DNA of 64,000 nt from Firmicutes bacterium HGW-Firmicutes-14 (GCA_002840275.1 PHAB01000017.1:1-64000); one strand, 5' to 3'. Shown: positions 24,237-34,181, counted from the first letter of the stretch. The notes: a model not told the origin generated them from the letters alone. Program-made: numbers and translations.

Positions 24237-25637
24237 ATGTACATCAATCCTGCCATATTCCGGGAATACGATATACGCGGACTGGCCGAAACAGAGCTGA
24301 CACCCGAAGCTGTCCAACAGCTGGGCCGGGCGTATGGCACGTTTCTGACCCAAAAGGGGGTTCACCGGGTGCTTATTGGCGGTGATGTCCGCCTCTCCAC
24401 GCCGGTTATACGGGAAAACATCATTCAAGGCCTGACATCCCTGGGGATTGACATTATTGATATCGGTACAGTGACAACCCCGGTGTTTTATTTCGGTCTT
24501 CACCATTATGATTTAGATGGAGGTGTCATGATTACCGGCAGCCACAATCCTAAAGAATTTAACGGGCTGAAGATGGCTTATGGCAAAACCACAATTTACG
24601 GTGACGACATACAGGAGATAAGGAGAATTATTGAGGAGGGCAGGATATCAGCAACCGGCCCCGCAGGCAGTATAGAAAAAGCCGGCAGGGTTGAAAAAAC
24701 TGATATTTCCCGGTACTACCTGGATATGCTGGCCTCCAAAATCAGTCTCGGCCCTAAAAAGCTCAGGGTAGTGGCAGATGCGGGGAATGGGGCGGCCAGC
24801 CTTTTCATAGAGGAATTTCTCCGGAATCTGGGTTGTGATGTGCGTCCTCTTTTTTGCCAACCGGACGGAACCTTCCCCAGCCACCACCCGGACCCGGTTA
24901 AAAGGGCAAACCTTACTTGGCTCATAGACGAGGTCCTGCGGTGTAAGGCCGACCTAGGGGTTGCCTATGACGGTGATGCCGACCGGATAGGAGTTGTGGA
25001 TGACCGGGGGGATGTAATCTGGGGTGACAGGCTGATGGTCCTGTTCTGGAGGGAGATACTGGCCAAATATCCGGGAGAGACGGCTATTATTGAGGTCAAG
25101 TGTTCCCAGGCCCTGGTGGACGAGATTATCAGGCTGGGTGGGAAACCTTATTTTTATAAGACAGGTCATTCCCTGATTAAGGCCAAAATGAAGGAACTTA
25201 ATGCTCTCTTTACCGGTGAGATGTCAGGTCACATGTTTTTTGCCGATGAATTTTACGGTTTTGATGATGCTTTTTATGCAACCGGACGGCTCCTGCGCAT
25301 CCTGTCCAACACCGAAGACAAGCTGTCTGCCCTTTTGAGCAGTCTTCCGCAGTACTTTAGCACTGCTGAGACGAGGATAGACTGTTCTGATGAAGCCAAG
25401 TTTGGGATAATAGAGAATATAAGGCAGGAAGCCCTGATGGATTACGAAGCCATTACCGTAGACGGTGTCAGGATTCTTTATCCTGACGGGTGGGGGCTTG
25501 TCCGGGCTTCCAATACCCAGCCGGTCCTGGTGGGCAGGTGTGAGGCGAAGAGCGAAGAAGGCCTTGAATTTATCACCCGGGACCTTCATGACAGGATTGT
25601 CAGGGCAGGTTTGCGGGAATTCGACTGGGAATATTAG
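24237..25637 (+). CDS. Phosphomannomutase/phosphoglucomutase
   Basis: A 466-residue alpha-D-phosphohexomutase that moves phosphate between C6 and C1 of mannose or glucose. The phosphoserine loop is ITGSHNP (S102), the metal loop DGDADRIGVVDD lies near residue 245, the sugar loop is GEMSGHMFF, and the phosphate-binding RASNTQP is near the C terminus. It closely resembles the AlgC/ManB group. It heads a run with galE and galU, so it probably supplies glucose-1-phosphate for UDP-glucose. ATG 24237 follows GAGGAGG. Confidence 0.9.
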   Translation: MYINPAIFREYDIRGLAETELTPEAVQQLGRAYGTFLTQKGVHRVLIGGDVRLSTPVIRENIIQGLTSLGIDIIDIGTVTTPVFYFGLHHYDLDGGVMITGSHNPKEFNGLKMAYGKTTIYGDDIQEIRRIIEEGRISATGPAGSIEKAGRVEKTDISRYYLDMLASKISLGPKKLRVVADAGNGAASLFIEEFLRNLGCDVRPLFCQPDGTFPSHHPDPVKRANLTWLIDEVLRCKADLGVAYDGDADRIGVVDDRGDVIWGDRLMVLFWREILAKYPGETAIIEVKCSQALVDEIIRLGGKPYFYKTGHSLIKAKMKELNALFTGEMSGHMFFADEFYGFDDAFYATGRLLRILSNTEDKLSALLSSLPQYFSTAETRIDCSDEAKFGIIENIRQEALMDYEAITVDGVRILYPDGWGLVRASNTQPVLVGRCEAKSEEGLEFITRDLHDRIVRAGLREFDWEY

Positions 25638-25655
25638 GTCAAAGGAAGTGATACC

Positions 25656-26663
25656 GTGAGCATTTTGATTACCGGCGGGGCCGGTTACATAGGAAGCCAT
25701 ACCGTAAAAATGCTGGCAGCCCGGGGGTATGATGTGGTTGTGTATGACAACCTTTCAAAAGGCCATAAGGAATCGGTCTCCGGGGATGTCCCTTTTGTGG
25801 AAGGGGACACCGGGGACAAACAAAAACTGGCAGAGGTTTTTCGTAAATACCGGACAGGAGCTGTGATTCATTTTGCGGCATACAGCCTGGTCGGTGAATC
25901 GGCGGTTAAACCGGGCATGTATTACCGAAACAATGTCGCCAACACCCTCAGCCTGCTGGATGCCATGCTTGAAACCGGTGTCAGCAAGATAGTATTTTCA
26001 TCCACAGCGGCTGTTTACGGTGAACCTGGGGAGATCCCCATTACCGAAGACAGTCCCAGGGAACCCACAAATGTTTACGGGACCTCCAAATTAATGGTTG
26101 AAAAGATCCTTGAGAGCTATGACCGGGCTTATGGTTTAAGATTCATGTCCCTCCGCTATTTTAACGCTGCAGGGGCTGACCCGTCAGGTTTTATCGGTGA
26201 GGACCATGACCCTGAAACCCACCTGATCCCCATCGTCCTGCAGGCGGCTTTGGGACAAAGGGAACACCTGCAGATTTACGGGACTGACTATAATACCCCT
26301 GACGGAACCTGCATCAGGGATTATATACATGTTAACGATTTGGCTGATGCGCACATCCGGGCCGTTGGGGCCCTCAGGGACGGGGCGCCTTCAAATATGT
26401 ACAACCTGGGCAACGGGACGGGGTTTTCTGTTAAGGAAGTTGTTAACACAGCGGAAACAGTAACCGGCAGGAATATTACCGCTGTTGAAGCCGGCCGGCG
26501 TGAGGGCGATCCGGCAATCCTGGTAGCGGGTTCCGAAAAAATAAAAAGAGAACTGGGCTGGGAACCGGACTTCCAGTCATTGGCGGACATAATTTCTTCC
26601 GCCTGGAGATGGCACAGTACCCATTTATATGGGTACAGATCCGGACTGTCAATAGGGTATTAA
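25656..26663 (+). CDS. galE: UDP-glucose 4-epimerase
   Basis: A 335-residue short-chain dehydrogenase-fold enzyme. The NAD-binding GGAGYIGSHT at the start, the catalytic Ser in SSTAAVYG and YGTSK, and HLIPIVLQAALGQR with its TPDGTCIRDYIHV region are standard for GalE. It interconverts UDP-glucose and UDP-galactose. GTG 25656 follows AAAGGAAGTG, 18 bases after the mutase gene. It is followed closely by galU. Confidence 0.92.
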   Translation: MSILITGGAGYIGSHTVKMLAARGYDVVVYDNLSKGHKESVSGDVPFVEGDTGDKQKLAEVFRKYRTGAVIHFAAYSLVGESAVKPGMYYRNNVANTLSLLDAMLETGVSKIVFSSTAAVYGEPGEIPITEDSPREPTNVYGTSKLMVEKILESYDRAYGLRFMSLRYFNAAGADPSGFIGEDHDPETHLIPIVLQAALGQREHLQIYGTDYNTPDGTCIRDYIHVNDLADAHIRAVGALRDGAPSNMYNLGNGTGFSVKEVVNTAETVTGRNITAVEAGRREGDPAILVAGSEKIKRELGWEPDFQSLADIISSAWRWHSTHLYGYRSGLSIGY

Positions 26664-26689
26664 CTTATATAATCCAAGGAGGGATTTTC

Positions 26690-27601
26690 GTGAAAAAAAT
26701 ACGCAAGGCGGTCATACCGGCTGCCGGACTGGGGACCAGGTTTCTGCCTGCAACTAAGGCCCAGCCTAAGGAAATGCTGCCCATTGTCGATAAACCCACT
26801 ATACAATATATAGTAGAAGAGGCTGTTAATTCCGGGGTGGAGGATATCCTGATAATTACGGGCAGGAATAAACGGGCCATTGAGGATCATTTTGACTATA
26901 CCCTTGAAGTTGAGACCCTTCTGGAGCAAAAAGGGAAAACAGACCTGTTAAGCTTGGTTCAGGATATATCCAGTATGGTGGATATACATTATATCCGCCA
27001 GAAGACTCCAAGCGGGCTGGGCCATGCCGTATACTGTGCCAGGAAGTTTATCGGAAATGAGCCTTTCGCTGTTTTGCTGGGGGACGATATTATTGTCAAC
27101 CCCAAAAAACCCTGCCTTAAACAGCTGATGGAGGTCTATGATGAATACGGGGGCAGTATACTTGGGGTGCAGCGGGTTCCCCGGAAGGATGCCGGTAAAT
27201 ATGGGATTGTGGACCCTGAGGGTGATGGTTTGGCCCAAACAGTCAGAGTAAAGAGTTTGGTGGAAAAGCCGCCGGCCAACACGGCCCCTTCAGATATAGC
27301 GATACTGGGCCGGTACATAATAGAACCCGACATTTTTGATATTCTGGAAAACACCGACCCGGGAACAGGAGGGGAGATCCAGCTTACAGATGCGTTAAAG
27401 GTTCTGGCCGCCAGGAAGCCGATGTATGCCCACATCTTTGAGGGAAACCGCTATGATGTTGGGGACAAGATGGGATTCTTAAGAGCCACGGTAGAATTTG
27501 CCCTTAACCGTCCGGACCTGGCCGGGGAATTTACAGATTACCTAAAGAAACTCGTGGCCGGTCTGGCTTCAGAAAAAGAGATTGCTGCCGGAAAAGGATA
27601 A
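26690..27601 (+). CDS. galU: UTP--glucose-1-phosphate uridylyltransferase
   Basis: A 303-residue nucleotidyltransferase with the signature AAGLGTRFLPATKAQPKEML, then EDILIITGRNKRAIEDHFD and GTGGEIQLTDAL, all typical of GalU. It makes UDP-glucose for wall polymers or glycolipids. GTG 26690 follows AAGGAGGG. A longer frame from 26609 would overlap galE by 54 bases without a ribosome-binding site. Confidence 0.92.
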   Translation: MKKIRKAVIPAAGLGTRFLPATKAQPKEMLPIVDKPTIQYIVEEAVNSGVEDILIITGRNKRAIEDHFDYTLEVETLLEQKGKTDLLSLVQDISSMVDIHYIRQKTPSGLGHAVYCARKFIGNEPFAVLLGDDIIVNPKKPCLKQLMEVYDEYGGSILGVQRVPRKDAGKYGIVDPEGDGLAQTVRVKSLVEKPPANTAPSDIAILGRYIIEPDIFDILENTDPGTGGEIQLTDALKVLAARKPMYAHIFEGNRYDVGDKMGFLRATVEFALNRPDLAGEFTDYLKKLVAGLASEKEIAAGKG

Positions 27602-27790
27602 AAATCTAAATAAGTATATACGGAATTATGCTATTATTATAAAATATTTTTTAACTAAGGGGAGCTAAAGAGACGGCTAAATTACATATCTTCCCAATGG
27701 GACAGACAGGAATTGATGAAAAAGGCCAACCACAATATTCTTATTATACTAGTAAATGACATTTTTCGCCAAAAAACGCGCTTTTCCGTA

Positions 27791-27819
27791 TTGACAAACA
27801 TTTTCAGCAATGTTACCAT
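27791..27819 (+). promoter_or_regulatory. Promoter for a noncoding RNA
   Basis: A perfect TTGACA (27791-27796), a 17-bp spacer and an extended -10 TGT-TACCAT (27811-27819). Transcription would start near 27826. No ORF follows before a terminator at 28113. Confidence 0.65.
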
Positions 27820-27825
27820 AATATT

Positions 27826-28113
27826 GAAGTGTTTAATAAATAAGCGATATTCGGCAAAAGAAGGATAATGATCCTTCCGGTGTAGGTGATTGGCCTTTCA
27901 GACGGGTTGCCAGGTTGTGTAGCAGTATTTTCAGCCTGTTATCGAGATGATAATAGGCTTTGTTTGTTACGCAAACAATCCCGGGACAAGCTATGAAATA
28001 AGGTTTAGAGCAAAAGCTGCCTCTCCCAGACAGATTCCGATTAACCGTCAGATCCAGTTTTTGTCACCGAGGTGAAAGTGTGACCCGTTGTTGCAGGTAC
28101 ACTTTATTTTTTT
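27826..28113 (+). ncRNA. Candidate structured RNA of about 288 nt, family not recognised
   Basis: Between a strong promoter and a rho-independent terminator (AAAGTGT at 28075, ACACTTT at 28099, T7 tract) there is no ORF but several clear hairpins: GAAGGAT/ATCCTTC (27860-27877), AGCCTGTTATC with GATAATAGGCT (27933-27958), TTGTTTG/CAAACAA (27960-27978) and AGAG/CTCT near 28010. The 5' end AAGTGT could also pair with the terminator arm ACACTT. I see no T-box, SAM, TPP, cobalamin, lysine, glycine, c-di-GMP, tmRNA, RNase P or SRP signature. A 6S-like RNA or a leader element are possibilities. Confidence 0.5.
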
Positions 28114-28194
28114 ACACATAATTTTTACAGAAAAACTGCTATTAATTAACAATGCCTGAAGGACATTTAAAGGTGTACAAGAATAGAATAATTA

Positions 28195-28226
28195 GTCACT
28201 TTTTTCCACTTATATGTTTAAGTGAC
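28195..28226. promoter_or_regulatory. Inverted repeat upstream of the alpha-glucan cluster
   Basis: GTCACTT (28195-28201) and AAGTGAC (28220-28226), a perfect 7-bp inverted repeat with an 18-nt gap, about 90 bases before DUF4912. It is a possible operator. The remainder of 28114-28317 is AT-rich leader or promoter sequence. Confidence 0.35.
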
Positions 28227-28317
28227 ATTATTGCATTGGTTAAAACTAACCGGTTCTTTTTACCTGCCTCAGGCATATATTGACTATGTATTTTATTTCT
28301 GGAGGAGGAGTTTGGCC

Positions 28318-28839
28318 ATGAAATTAAATGTGCCCGAATACGGTTTCCCCACCCGTTATGATGAAAACTTTCTGGTCCTGCTTGTCAGGGATCCACACTG
28401 TATTTATGCATACTGGGAGTTCTCTGATGAACAGATGGAGCTTATAGCAGAGGAATTGGGGGTAACATGGGGGCAAGTGCCGCTTACATTAAGACTCTAT
28501 GACCTGACAGGAATTAATGATGATAAAGGATCTGCCCACAGCTGCTTTGATTTTACCGTCCACTCCCTGGCCAACCATTATTATATTAAGGACCTTGATG
28601 AAAACTCTTCATTCCGCGTTGACCTTGGAATCCTTACAAAAGATGGGTTGTTTGTTGCCCTTCTGCGGTCAAATATCGTCCGGACACCCAGGGAGAGTCC
28701 AGCTGACGGGTCCGGAGTCATGTGGGCCGACCTTCTGGAACGGCTGGTCTCCAGACAGGAGAAACCCAAATCAGAAACCTTCAGCAGTGAAGGCGTATAT
28801 GGCGCAGAAATCAGGGAACCCGACAGAGAGGAGGGATAG
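28318..28839 (+). CDS. DUF4912 domain protein
   Basis: A 173-residue soluble protein. The DUF4912 core lies at about residues 10-125 (LVRDPHCIYAYWEFSDEQ, LTLRLYDLTG and the following SFRVDLGILT), a likely beta-sandwich reminiscent of carbohydrate-binding modules. ATG 28318 follows GGAGGAGG. In many Firmicutes DUF4912 genes precede GH57 genes, as here (3 bases apart). It may help the enzyme bind glucan; the exact role is unknown. Confidence 0.8.
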   Translation: MKLNVPEYGFPTRYDENFLVLLVRDPHCIYAYWEFSDEQMELIAEELGVTWGQVPLTLRLYDLTGINDDKGSAHSCFDFTVHSLANHYYIKDLDENSSFRVDLGILTKDGLFVALLRSNIVRTPRESPADGSGVMWADLLERLVSRQEKPKSETFSSEGVYGAEIREPDREEG

Positions 28840-28842
28840 TCT

Positions 28843-31671
28843 TTGGCTAAAGGATTTTTTGCTTTGGTGCTTCACGCACACCTGCCTTACGTGAGGCATC
28901 CGGAAAGGGAGAAATATCTCGAAGAGAACTGGTTTTTCGAAGCCCTGACCGAAACTTATATACCTCTGGTTAAGGTTATTGACAACATGTTAAATGATGG
29001 CGTGGATTTTAGGATTACCATATCCCTGTCCCCGCCATTGATTTCGATGATGGCAGATGACCTTTTAAAGGAAAGGTACCTGAAACATCTGGACAGACTC
29101 ATAGAACTGGCCGGGAAGGAAACAGCAAGGACCAGGGGCACGGAGTTTGAGAATCCTGCATCTATGTACTTCAACAGGTTTCATGAAATTAGGGATGTAT
29201 TTGTTAACCGTTACCGGTGCAACCTCCTTCACGCCTTCCGTAAACACAGGGATTCAGGTAAAGTGGAATTAATAACTTCAGGAGCCACCCACGGCTATTT
29301 CCCATTGATGAAAAACAGGGAAGCCATAAAGGCCCAGGTAACGGTTGCCGTGGATTTGTTTACCAGGCATTTCGGCAGCCCGCCCAGGGGTATGTGGCTT
29401 CCCGAATGCGGCTATACCGAGGGAGTAGACGAGATTCTAAAAGCCAACGGAATACAATTTTTCTTTACTGATACCCATGGGATTATGTTTGCAACCCCGA
29501 GTCCGGTCCATGGAGTTTTTGCTCCCTTATATACTTCCGCGGGAGTAGCAGCCTTCGGCCGGGACCTGGAAACCTCAAAACAGGTTTGGGATATGCACAG
29601 TGGTTATCCCGGAGACTATAATTACAGGGAATTTTACCGGGACATAGGGTATGACCTGGACCTGGATTATATCAGCCCATATATTGGAGAAAACAGCATC
29701 CGTATAGATACAGGTATGAAATATTACCGTATCACTGGGAAAACAGACCGCAAACAGGTTTATGACCCCGGTATTGCTGACGAAAGGGCTGCTGAACATG
29801 CCGGCAACTTCCTCTACAACCGGGGCAAACAGGTGGAATACCTTGCAGCCTGTATGGATCGCCCGCCTTTGGTGGTCTCTACCTATGATGCGGAATTATT
29901 CGGTCATTGGTGGTACGAGGGTCCCCAGTGGATTGATTATCTGCTGAGGAAAATGCATTATGACCAGGAGAATGTTAAAACTATCACACCTTGGGAATAC
30001 CTCAACCAGTATCCCGTCAACCAGGTATCCAGCCTGCCAATGACCAGCTGGGGCCACCGGGGATACAGTGAAATGTGGCTTGACCCTGCCAATGACTGGA
30101 TCTACAGGCACCTTCACAAGGCTGAGGAACGCATGGTGGAAATGGCCCAGGCTTACCCGGCGGCAGAGGGATTCCAACAGCGGGTCCTGAAACAGATGGC
30201 CAGGGAACTCCTCCTGGCCCAGAGTTCGGACTGGGCTTTTATCATGAAAATGGGGACTTCGGTTGAATATGCCGAAAAAAGGACAAAAGACCATATTGCG
30301 AGATTCAACCGGCTTTATTGGGGTATAAAGAACAATGACCTTGACGAAGATGAAGTGAAAACCCTTGAAATAACAGACAATATATTTCCGGATTTAGACT
30401 ATACGGTATACAGGTCTGATAAGTCAAATGTTTTACCCATGCCAAGAAAAGGAGAGGGGCAGGGAATCAGGAATCACACGGTACTTATGTTGTCATGGGA
30501 ATACCCTCCCAAGACAGTGGGAGGTCTGGCCAGGCATGTTTATGACCTGTCACGGGCGCTGGCGGCCCAGGGGGAGGAGGTCCATGTGGTGACATGCCAT
30601 GTCCCTGGCGCCAAACCTTATGAGCTGCTTGACGGTGTACATGTTTACCGGGTCCACCCCGTCCATATGGAAACCCATGGTTTTCTGGATTGGGTAGAGC
30701 GGCTGAACATGGCCATGATAGATTGTGCCCATAACCTGCTGAAATCACATCACTTTGACCTCATCCACGCCCATGACTGGCTGGTTGCCCAGGCCGGCAA
30801 GGTCCTTAAAGAATCCTACCGGGTCCCGCTGGTTTCGACAATTCATGCTACCGAATTTGGCAGGAACAGGGGAATTCATAATGAAACACAGCGTCATATC
30901 AACCAGATTGAATGGGGCCTGACCTTTGAATCATGGAAAGTAATCTGCTGCAGCCGGTACATGGCCCGGGAGATTGCCCAGGTCTTCCAGCTCCCGGCGG
31001 ACAAAATACGGATTATTGCCAACGGCGTGGAAGTGAAAAACGTTATCCCAAGGGTGGTTGACCCGGGTTTTCGCAGCAAGTATGCACTGCCTTTTGAAAA
31101 AATTGTCTACTTTGTTGGCCGTCTGGTCCCTGAGAAGGGGGTTCAGGTTTTGATTCAGGCTGTTCCCCAAATAATTAAGAAATTCCCCAATGTAAAATTT
31201 GTGATATCAGGCAAAGGTTCCTATCAGGAAGAGCTTTACAAACTTGCGGAACAGCTTGGGGTAAACCACAAGGTATATTTTACGGGTTTTGCCGATGATG
31301 ATACCAGGAATATGCTATTCGCCTGTTCCGATCTGGCTGTATTCCCGAGTCTTTATGAACCTTTCGGTATTGTTGCCCTGGAAGCCATGGCCACCAGGGT
31401 GCCGGTGATTGTCAGTGAGACCGGGGGGCTCTCAGAGGTAGTGGAGCATGGTGTCGACGGGCTGAAGGTTTATCCTGATGATGTTAACAGCCTGGCTTCC
31501 GCCGTTTTACGCATTCTCAGTGAACCGGGACTGGCCGAAAAGCTGAGCCATTCAGGCTGGGAAAAAGTAAATTCCGTCTACAACTGGGGGTTCATTGCCG
31601 CTGAAACAATCAAGGTCTACCGGGAGGTTGTGACAGAGGCCGGAAGTGTGGGTTTTGCATCAGGGCAGTAA
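28843..31671 (+). CDS. Fusion of GH57 glucan-branching enzyme and GT4 glycosyltransferase
   Basis: A 942-residue protein. Residues 1-520 form a GH57 domain of the TK1436-like branching-enzyme type: HAHLPYVRHP at the start, the nucleophile E188 in GMWLPECGY, and the acid D349 in STYDAELFGHWWYEG. From about residue 545 a GT4 domain begins (MLSWEYPPKTVGGLARHV), with the donor motif YEPFGIVALEAMA near 840, resembling glycogen/starch synthase relatives. One polypeptide could extend and branch an alpha-glucan. TTG 28843 follows GAGGAGGG. Branching specificity is inferred; GH57 also includes amylases. Confidence 0.87.
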   Translation: MAKGFFALVLHAHLPYVRHPEREKYLEENWFFEALTETYIPLVKVIDNMLNDGVDFRITISLSPPLISMMADDLLKERYLKHLDRLIELAGKETARTRGTEFENPASMYFNRFHEIRDVFVNRYRCNLLHAFRKHRDSGKVELITSGATHGYFPLMKNREAIKAQVTVAVDLFTRHFGSPPRGMWLPECGYTEGVDEILKANGIQFFFTDTHGIMFATPSPVHGVFAPLYTSAGVAAFGRDLETSKQVWDMHSGYPGDYNYREFYRDIGYDLDLDYISPYIGENSIRIDTGMKYYRITGKTDRKQVYDPGIADERAAEHAGNFLYNRGKQVEYLAACMDRPPLVVSTYDAELFGHWWYEGPQWIDYLLRKMHYDQENVKTITPWEYLNQYPVNQVSSLPMTSWGHRGYSEMWLDPANDWIYRHLHKAEERMVEMAQAYPAAEGFQQRVLKQMARELLLAQSSDWAFIMKMGTSVEYAEKRTKDHIARFNRLYWGIKNNDLDEDEVKTLEITDNIFPDLDYTVYRSDKSNVLPMPRKGEGQGIRNHTVLMLSWEYPPKTVGGLARHVYDLSRALAAQGEEVHVVTCHVPGAKPYELLDGVHVYRVHPVHMETHGFLDWVERLNMAMIDCAHNLLKSHHFDLIHAHDWLVAQAGKVLKESYRVPLVSTIHATEFGRNRGIHNETQRHINQIEWGLTFESWKVICCSRYMAREIAQVFQLPADKIRIIANGVEVKNVIPRVVDPGFRSKYALPFEKIVYFVGRLVPEKGVQVLIQAVPQIIKKFPNVKFVISGKGSYQEELYKLAEQLGVNHKVYFTGFADDDTRNMLFACSDLAVFPSLYEPFGIVALEAMATRVPVIVSETGGLSEVVEHGVDGLKVYPDDVNSLASAVLRILSEPGLAEKLSHSGWEKVNSVYNWGFIAAETIKVYREVVTEAGSVGFASGQ

Positions 31672-31709
31672 GCGGTTTACAGTAATGCATATAGGAGGGA
31701 TAATCAGGC

Positions 31710-34130
31710 ATGAAAGCAGTTATTATGGCAGGGGGTAAAGGTTCCCGGTTAAGGCCCCTGACATGCAACAAACCAAAACCCATGGTGCCGGTCCTGAACA
31801 AGCCGGTTATGGAATATGCCGTAGAGATACTCAAAAGATATGATATGACTGATATTGCCGTGACTTTGCAGTACCTGCCCGGTGTTGTTGAGGAATACTT
31901 CGGAAATGGTTCCAGGTTCGGGGTTAACCTCAGGTATTTCGAGGAAACAATACCCCTGGGAACGGCCGGCAGTGTGAAAAATGCGGAAGAGTTCCTGGAT
32001 GAAACATTCCTGGTGATCAGCGGGGACGGAATAACGGATTATGACCTGGGCAGGGCGGTGGAATATCACCGGCAAAAGGGCGGAATTGTTACCATTGTTA
32101 TGGCCAAGGTCCAAAATCCTCTGGAATACGGTGTGATAATGTGTGATGATAACGGCCGGATTACCCGGTTCCTGGAGAAGCCCAGCTGGGGAGAAGTTTT
32201 CAGTGATACTGTAAATACCGGTATATATGTGATTGAACCGGAGATATTTGATTACTTCGAAAAAGATGTATTCTTTGATTTTAGCAAGGACCTGTTTCCA
32301 AAGCTGTTGGCCATGGGAAAACCGATGTATGGTTATGTGGCGGAGGGCTACTGGTCAGACATCGGAAGCCTGGAACAATATCGCCAGACCCATAATGACC
32401 TGATGGACGGCCTGGTCCGGGCTGCTATAAGAGGAAAAAAGGTGGAAGAGGGTTTATGGATCGGAGACGGCACTGTGCTTGAACAGGGTGTCAAAATTAC
32501 GGAAAAACCCGTTTATATAGGTGAGGACTGCAGGATTGATGCCGGAACAGAGATTGGCCGTTATTCGGTCATTGGAAACAATAATACGGTCCGGGGCGGG
32601 TCTTCTCTGAAACGCAGTATTCTCTGGGATTATAACTTTCTTGACCATGAGGTTGAACTCAGGGGAGCCACCGTATGCAACCACAACCAGATACAGGCCA
32701 ATTCGGCGATTTTTGAAGGAGCCGTTGTGGGAGACAATAATTTGATTGGCCGGAGGGTTACGGTTAAGCCCCAGGTTATGATCTGGCCGGGCAAGATTAT
32801 TGAAGACAACTCGGTAGTTACCGGGTCACTCATTTGGGGGGAAGTGTTTCGCAAAAACCTTTTTTCAACTTACGGGGTCACTGGAATTGCCAATGTGGAA
32901 ATATCTCCCGAAATCGTGGTCAGGCTGGCTGTTGCCCATGGTTCTACTATTCCCCAGGGAGCTTATATGGTAGTGAGTTCAGATCACCACAGGTCTTCCC
33001 AGGTGACTAAAAAGGCATATGCGGCGGGATTGCTGGCTGCGGGGATTAATGTATATGACCTGGGGGTAATCACCACCCCAATAAACAGGTATGCCGTTAA
33101 AAGCCTGCAGGCAAAGGGTGGTATCCATGTCAGGATGCTGCCGCCCCAGGACAGCCCACAGATAATCCTCGAATTTTTGGATGAAAACGGAATTAATATC
33201 AGTAAAGATATGGAGCGCAAAATTGAGAACACATTTGTTCAGGAGGATTTCCGCCGGGCCGAAATCAAGGACCTGGGAGAGATACAATATATCCCGCAGC
33301 TGGCGGATGCATACCGGGAAGGGCTGCTAAAAACCATAAATCGTGATATGATAAAGAGGTGCCGGTTCAGGCTGCTTTTTGCATATGACTACAAAAACCT
33401 GGGCTGGTTTATTCCACCGATCTTTGAACAATTGGGCTGCCAGGTGACCACTATAAATTCTGTTGATTATTCCATGGAAGATGTTGCCGGACTTGTCCAG
33501 GATAACCAGATGGATATGGGGGTACTGCTGAACAGCAACGGAGATGATGTAATCCTGTTTACCCCTTCCGGGAACGTGATTAGGGAAGAAAGGCTGATGA
33601 CCCTTTGGGCTTATATTTCCATGGACAGCTTGGGAGAACGGGAAATTGGTGTCCCGGTTACCGCCCCGTCAGCGATAGAGGATATTGCTTCCAGGATGGG
33701 AGGCAGTGTAATCCGGACCAAAGTACACCCGCGGTCACTGATGGAAGTTTCCAGGGAGAGCATGTTCCAGCCCCTCTTTGACGGCACATACATATTCCTG
33801 AAGGTGCTTGAATACCTGCAGGCCGGGAATACCAACCTGGAAAAGGTAATGAGCATGATACCCAGAAGCTACATCTACAAAAAGGAAGTCGGGTGTCCCT
33901 GGGCAGACAAGGGAATGGTAATGAGACGGCTGATAGAAGATGCGAAACAGGAAAAAGTTGAACTGGTCGACGGTATAAAAGTATTTACAGAGGACGGATG
34001 GGTCCTGGTCCTGCCTGACTGTGAGGAACCGGTTTTCAGGGTCATAAGTGAAGCCTCCTCCATTGAGGAGGCGGAAGAGCAGGCCAACCGCTATGCCTGT
34101 AAAATAGAAGAAATAAAATCGGCAGTGTAG
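31710..34130 (+). CDS. Sugar nucleotidyltransferase fused to a degenerate phosphomannomutase domain
   Basis: An 806-residue, three-part protein. Residues 1-240 are a nucleotidyltransferase (MAGGKGSRLRPLTCNKPKPM, SGDGITD, VNTGIYVIEPE). About 250-370 is a left-handed beta-helix of hexapeptide repeats. From 385 on is a phosphohexomutase-like region. In that last part the phosphoserine loop (TASHNP in relatives) is replaced by HVRMLPPQDS near 473-482, and the metal loop DGDADR by NSNGDDV near 608, so mutase activity is unlikely. It may be a regulatory or structural domain. The nucleotide donor (NDP-glucose or GDP-mannose) is unknown; the neighbours favour ADP- or UDP-glucose. Confidence 0.85.
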   Translation: MKAVIMAGGKGSRLRPLTCNKPKPMVPVLNKPVMEYAVEILKRYDMTDIAVTLQYLPGVVEEYFGNGSRFGVNLRYFEETIPLGTAGSVKNAEEFLDETFLVISGDGITDYDLGRAVEYHRQKGGIVTIVMAKVQNPLEYGVIMCDDNGRITRFLEKPSWGEVFSDTVNTGIYVIEPEIFDYFEKDVFFDFSKDLFPKLLAMGKPMYGYVAEGYWSDIGSLEQYRQTHNDLMDGLVRAAIRGKKVEEGLWIGDGTVLEQGVKITEKPVYIGEDCRIDAGTEIGRYSVIGNNNTVRGGSSLKRSILWDYNFLDHEVELRGATVCNHNQIQANSAIFEGAVVGDNNLIGRRVTVKPQVMIWPGKIIEDNSVVTGSLIWGEVFRKNLFSTYGVTGIANVEISPEIVVRLAVAHGSTIPQGAYMVVSSDHHRSSQVTKKAYAAGLLAAGINVYDLGVITTPINRYAVKSLQAKGGIHVRMLPPQDSPQIILEFLDENGINISKDMERKIENTFVQEDFRRAEIKDLGEIQYIPQLADAYREGLLKTINRDMIKRCRFRLLFAYDYKNLGWFIPPIFEQLGCQVTTINSVDYSMEDVAGLVQDNQMDMGVLLNSNGDDVILFTPSGNVIREERLMTLWAYISMDSLGEREIGVPVTAPSAIEDIASRMGGSVIRTKVHPRSLMEVSRESMFQPLFDGTYIFLKVLEYLQAGNTNLEKVMSMIPRSYIYKKEVGCPWADKGMVMRRLIEDAKQEKVELVDGIKVFTEDGWVLVLPDCEEPVFRVISEASSIEEAEEQANRYACKIEEIKSAV

Positions 34131-34181
34131 CCGGAAAACCTCATTTATGAAGCAAAACCTGCAGTCCAAAGGAGGATTTAC

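Noticed and set aside
27826-28113. Assignment of the RNA to a named riboswitch, 6S, tmRNA, SRP RNA or RNase P
   Set aside because: None of their conserved boxes could be found by eye, so it is left unnamed.
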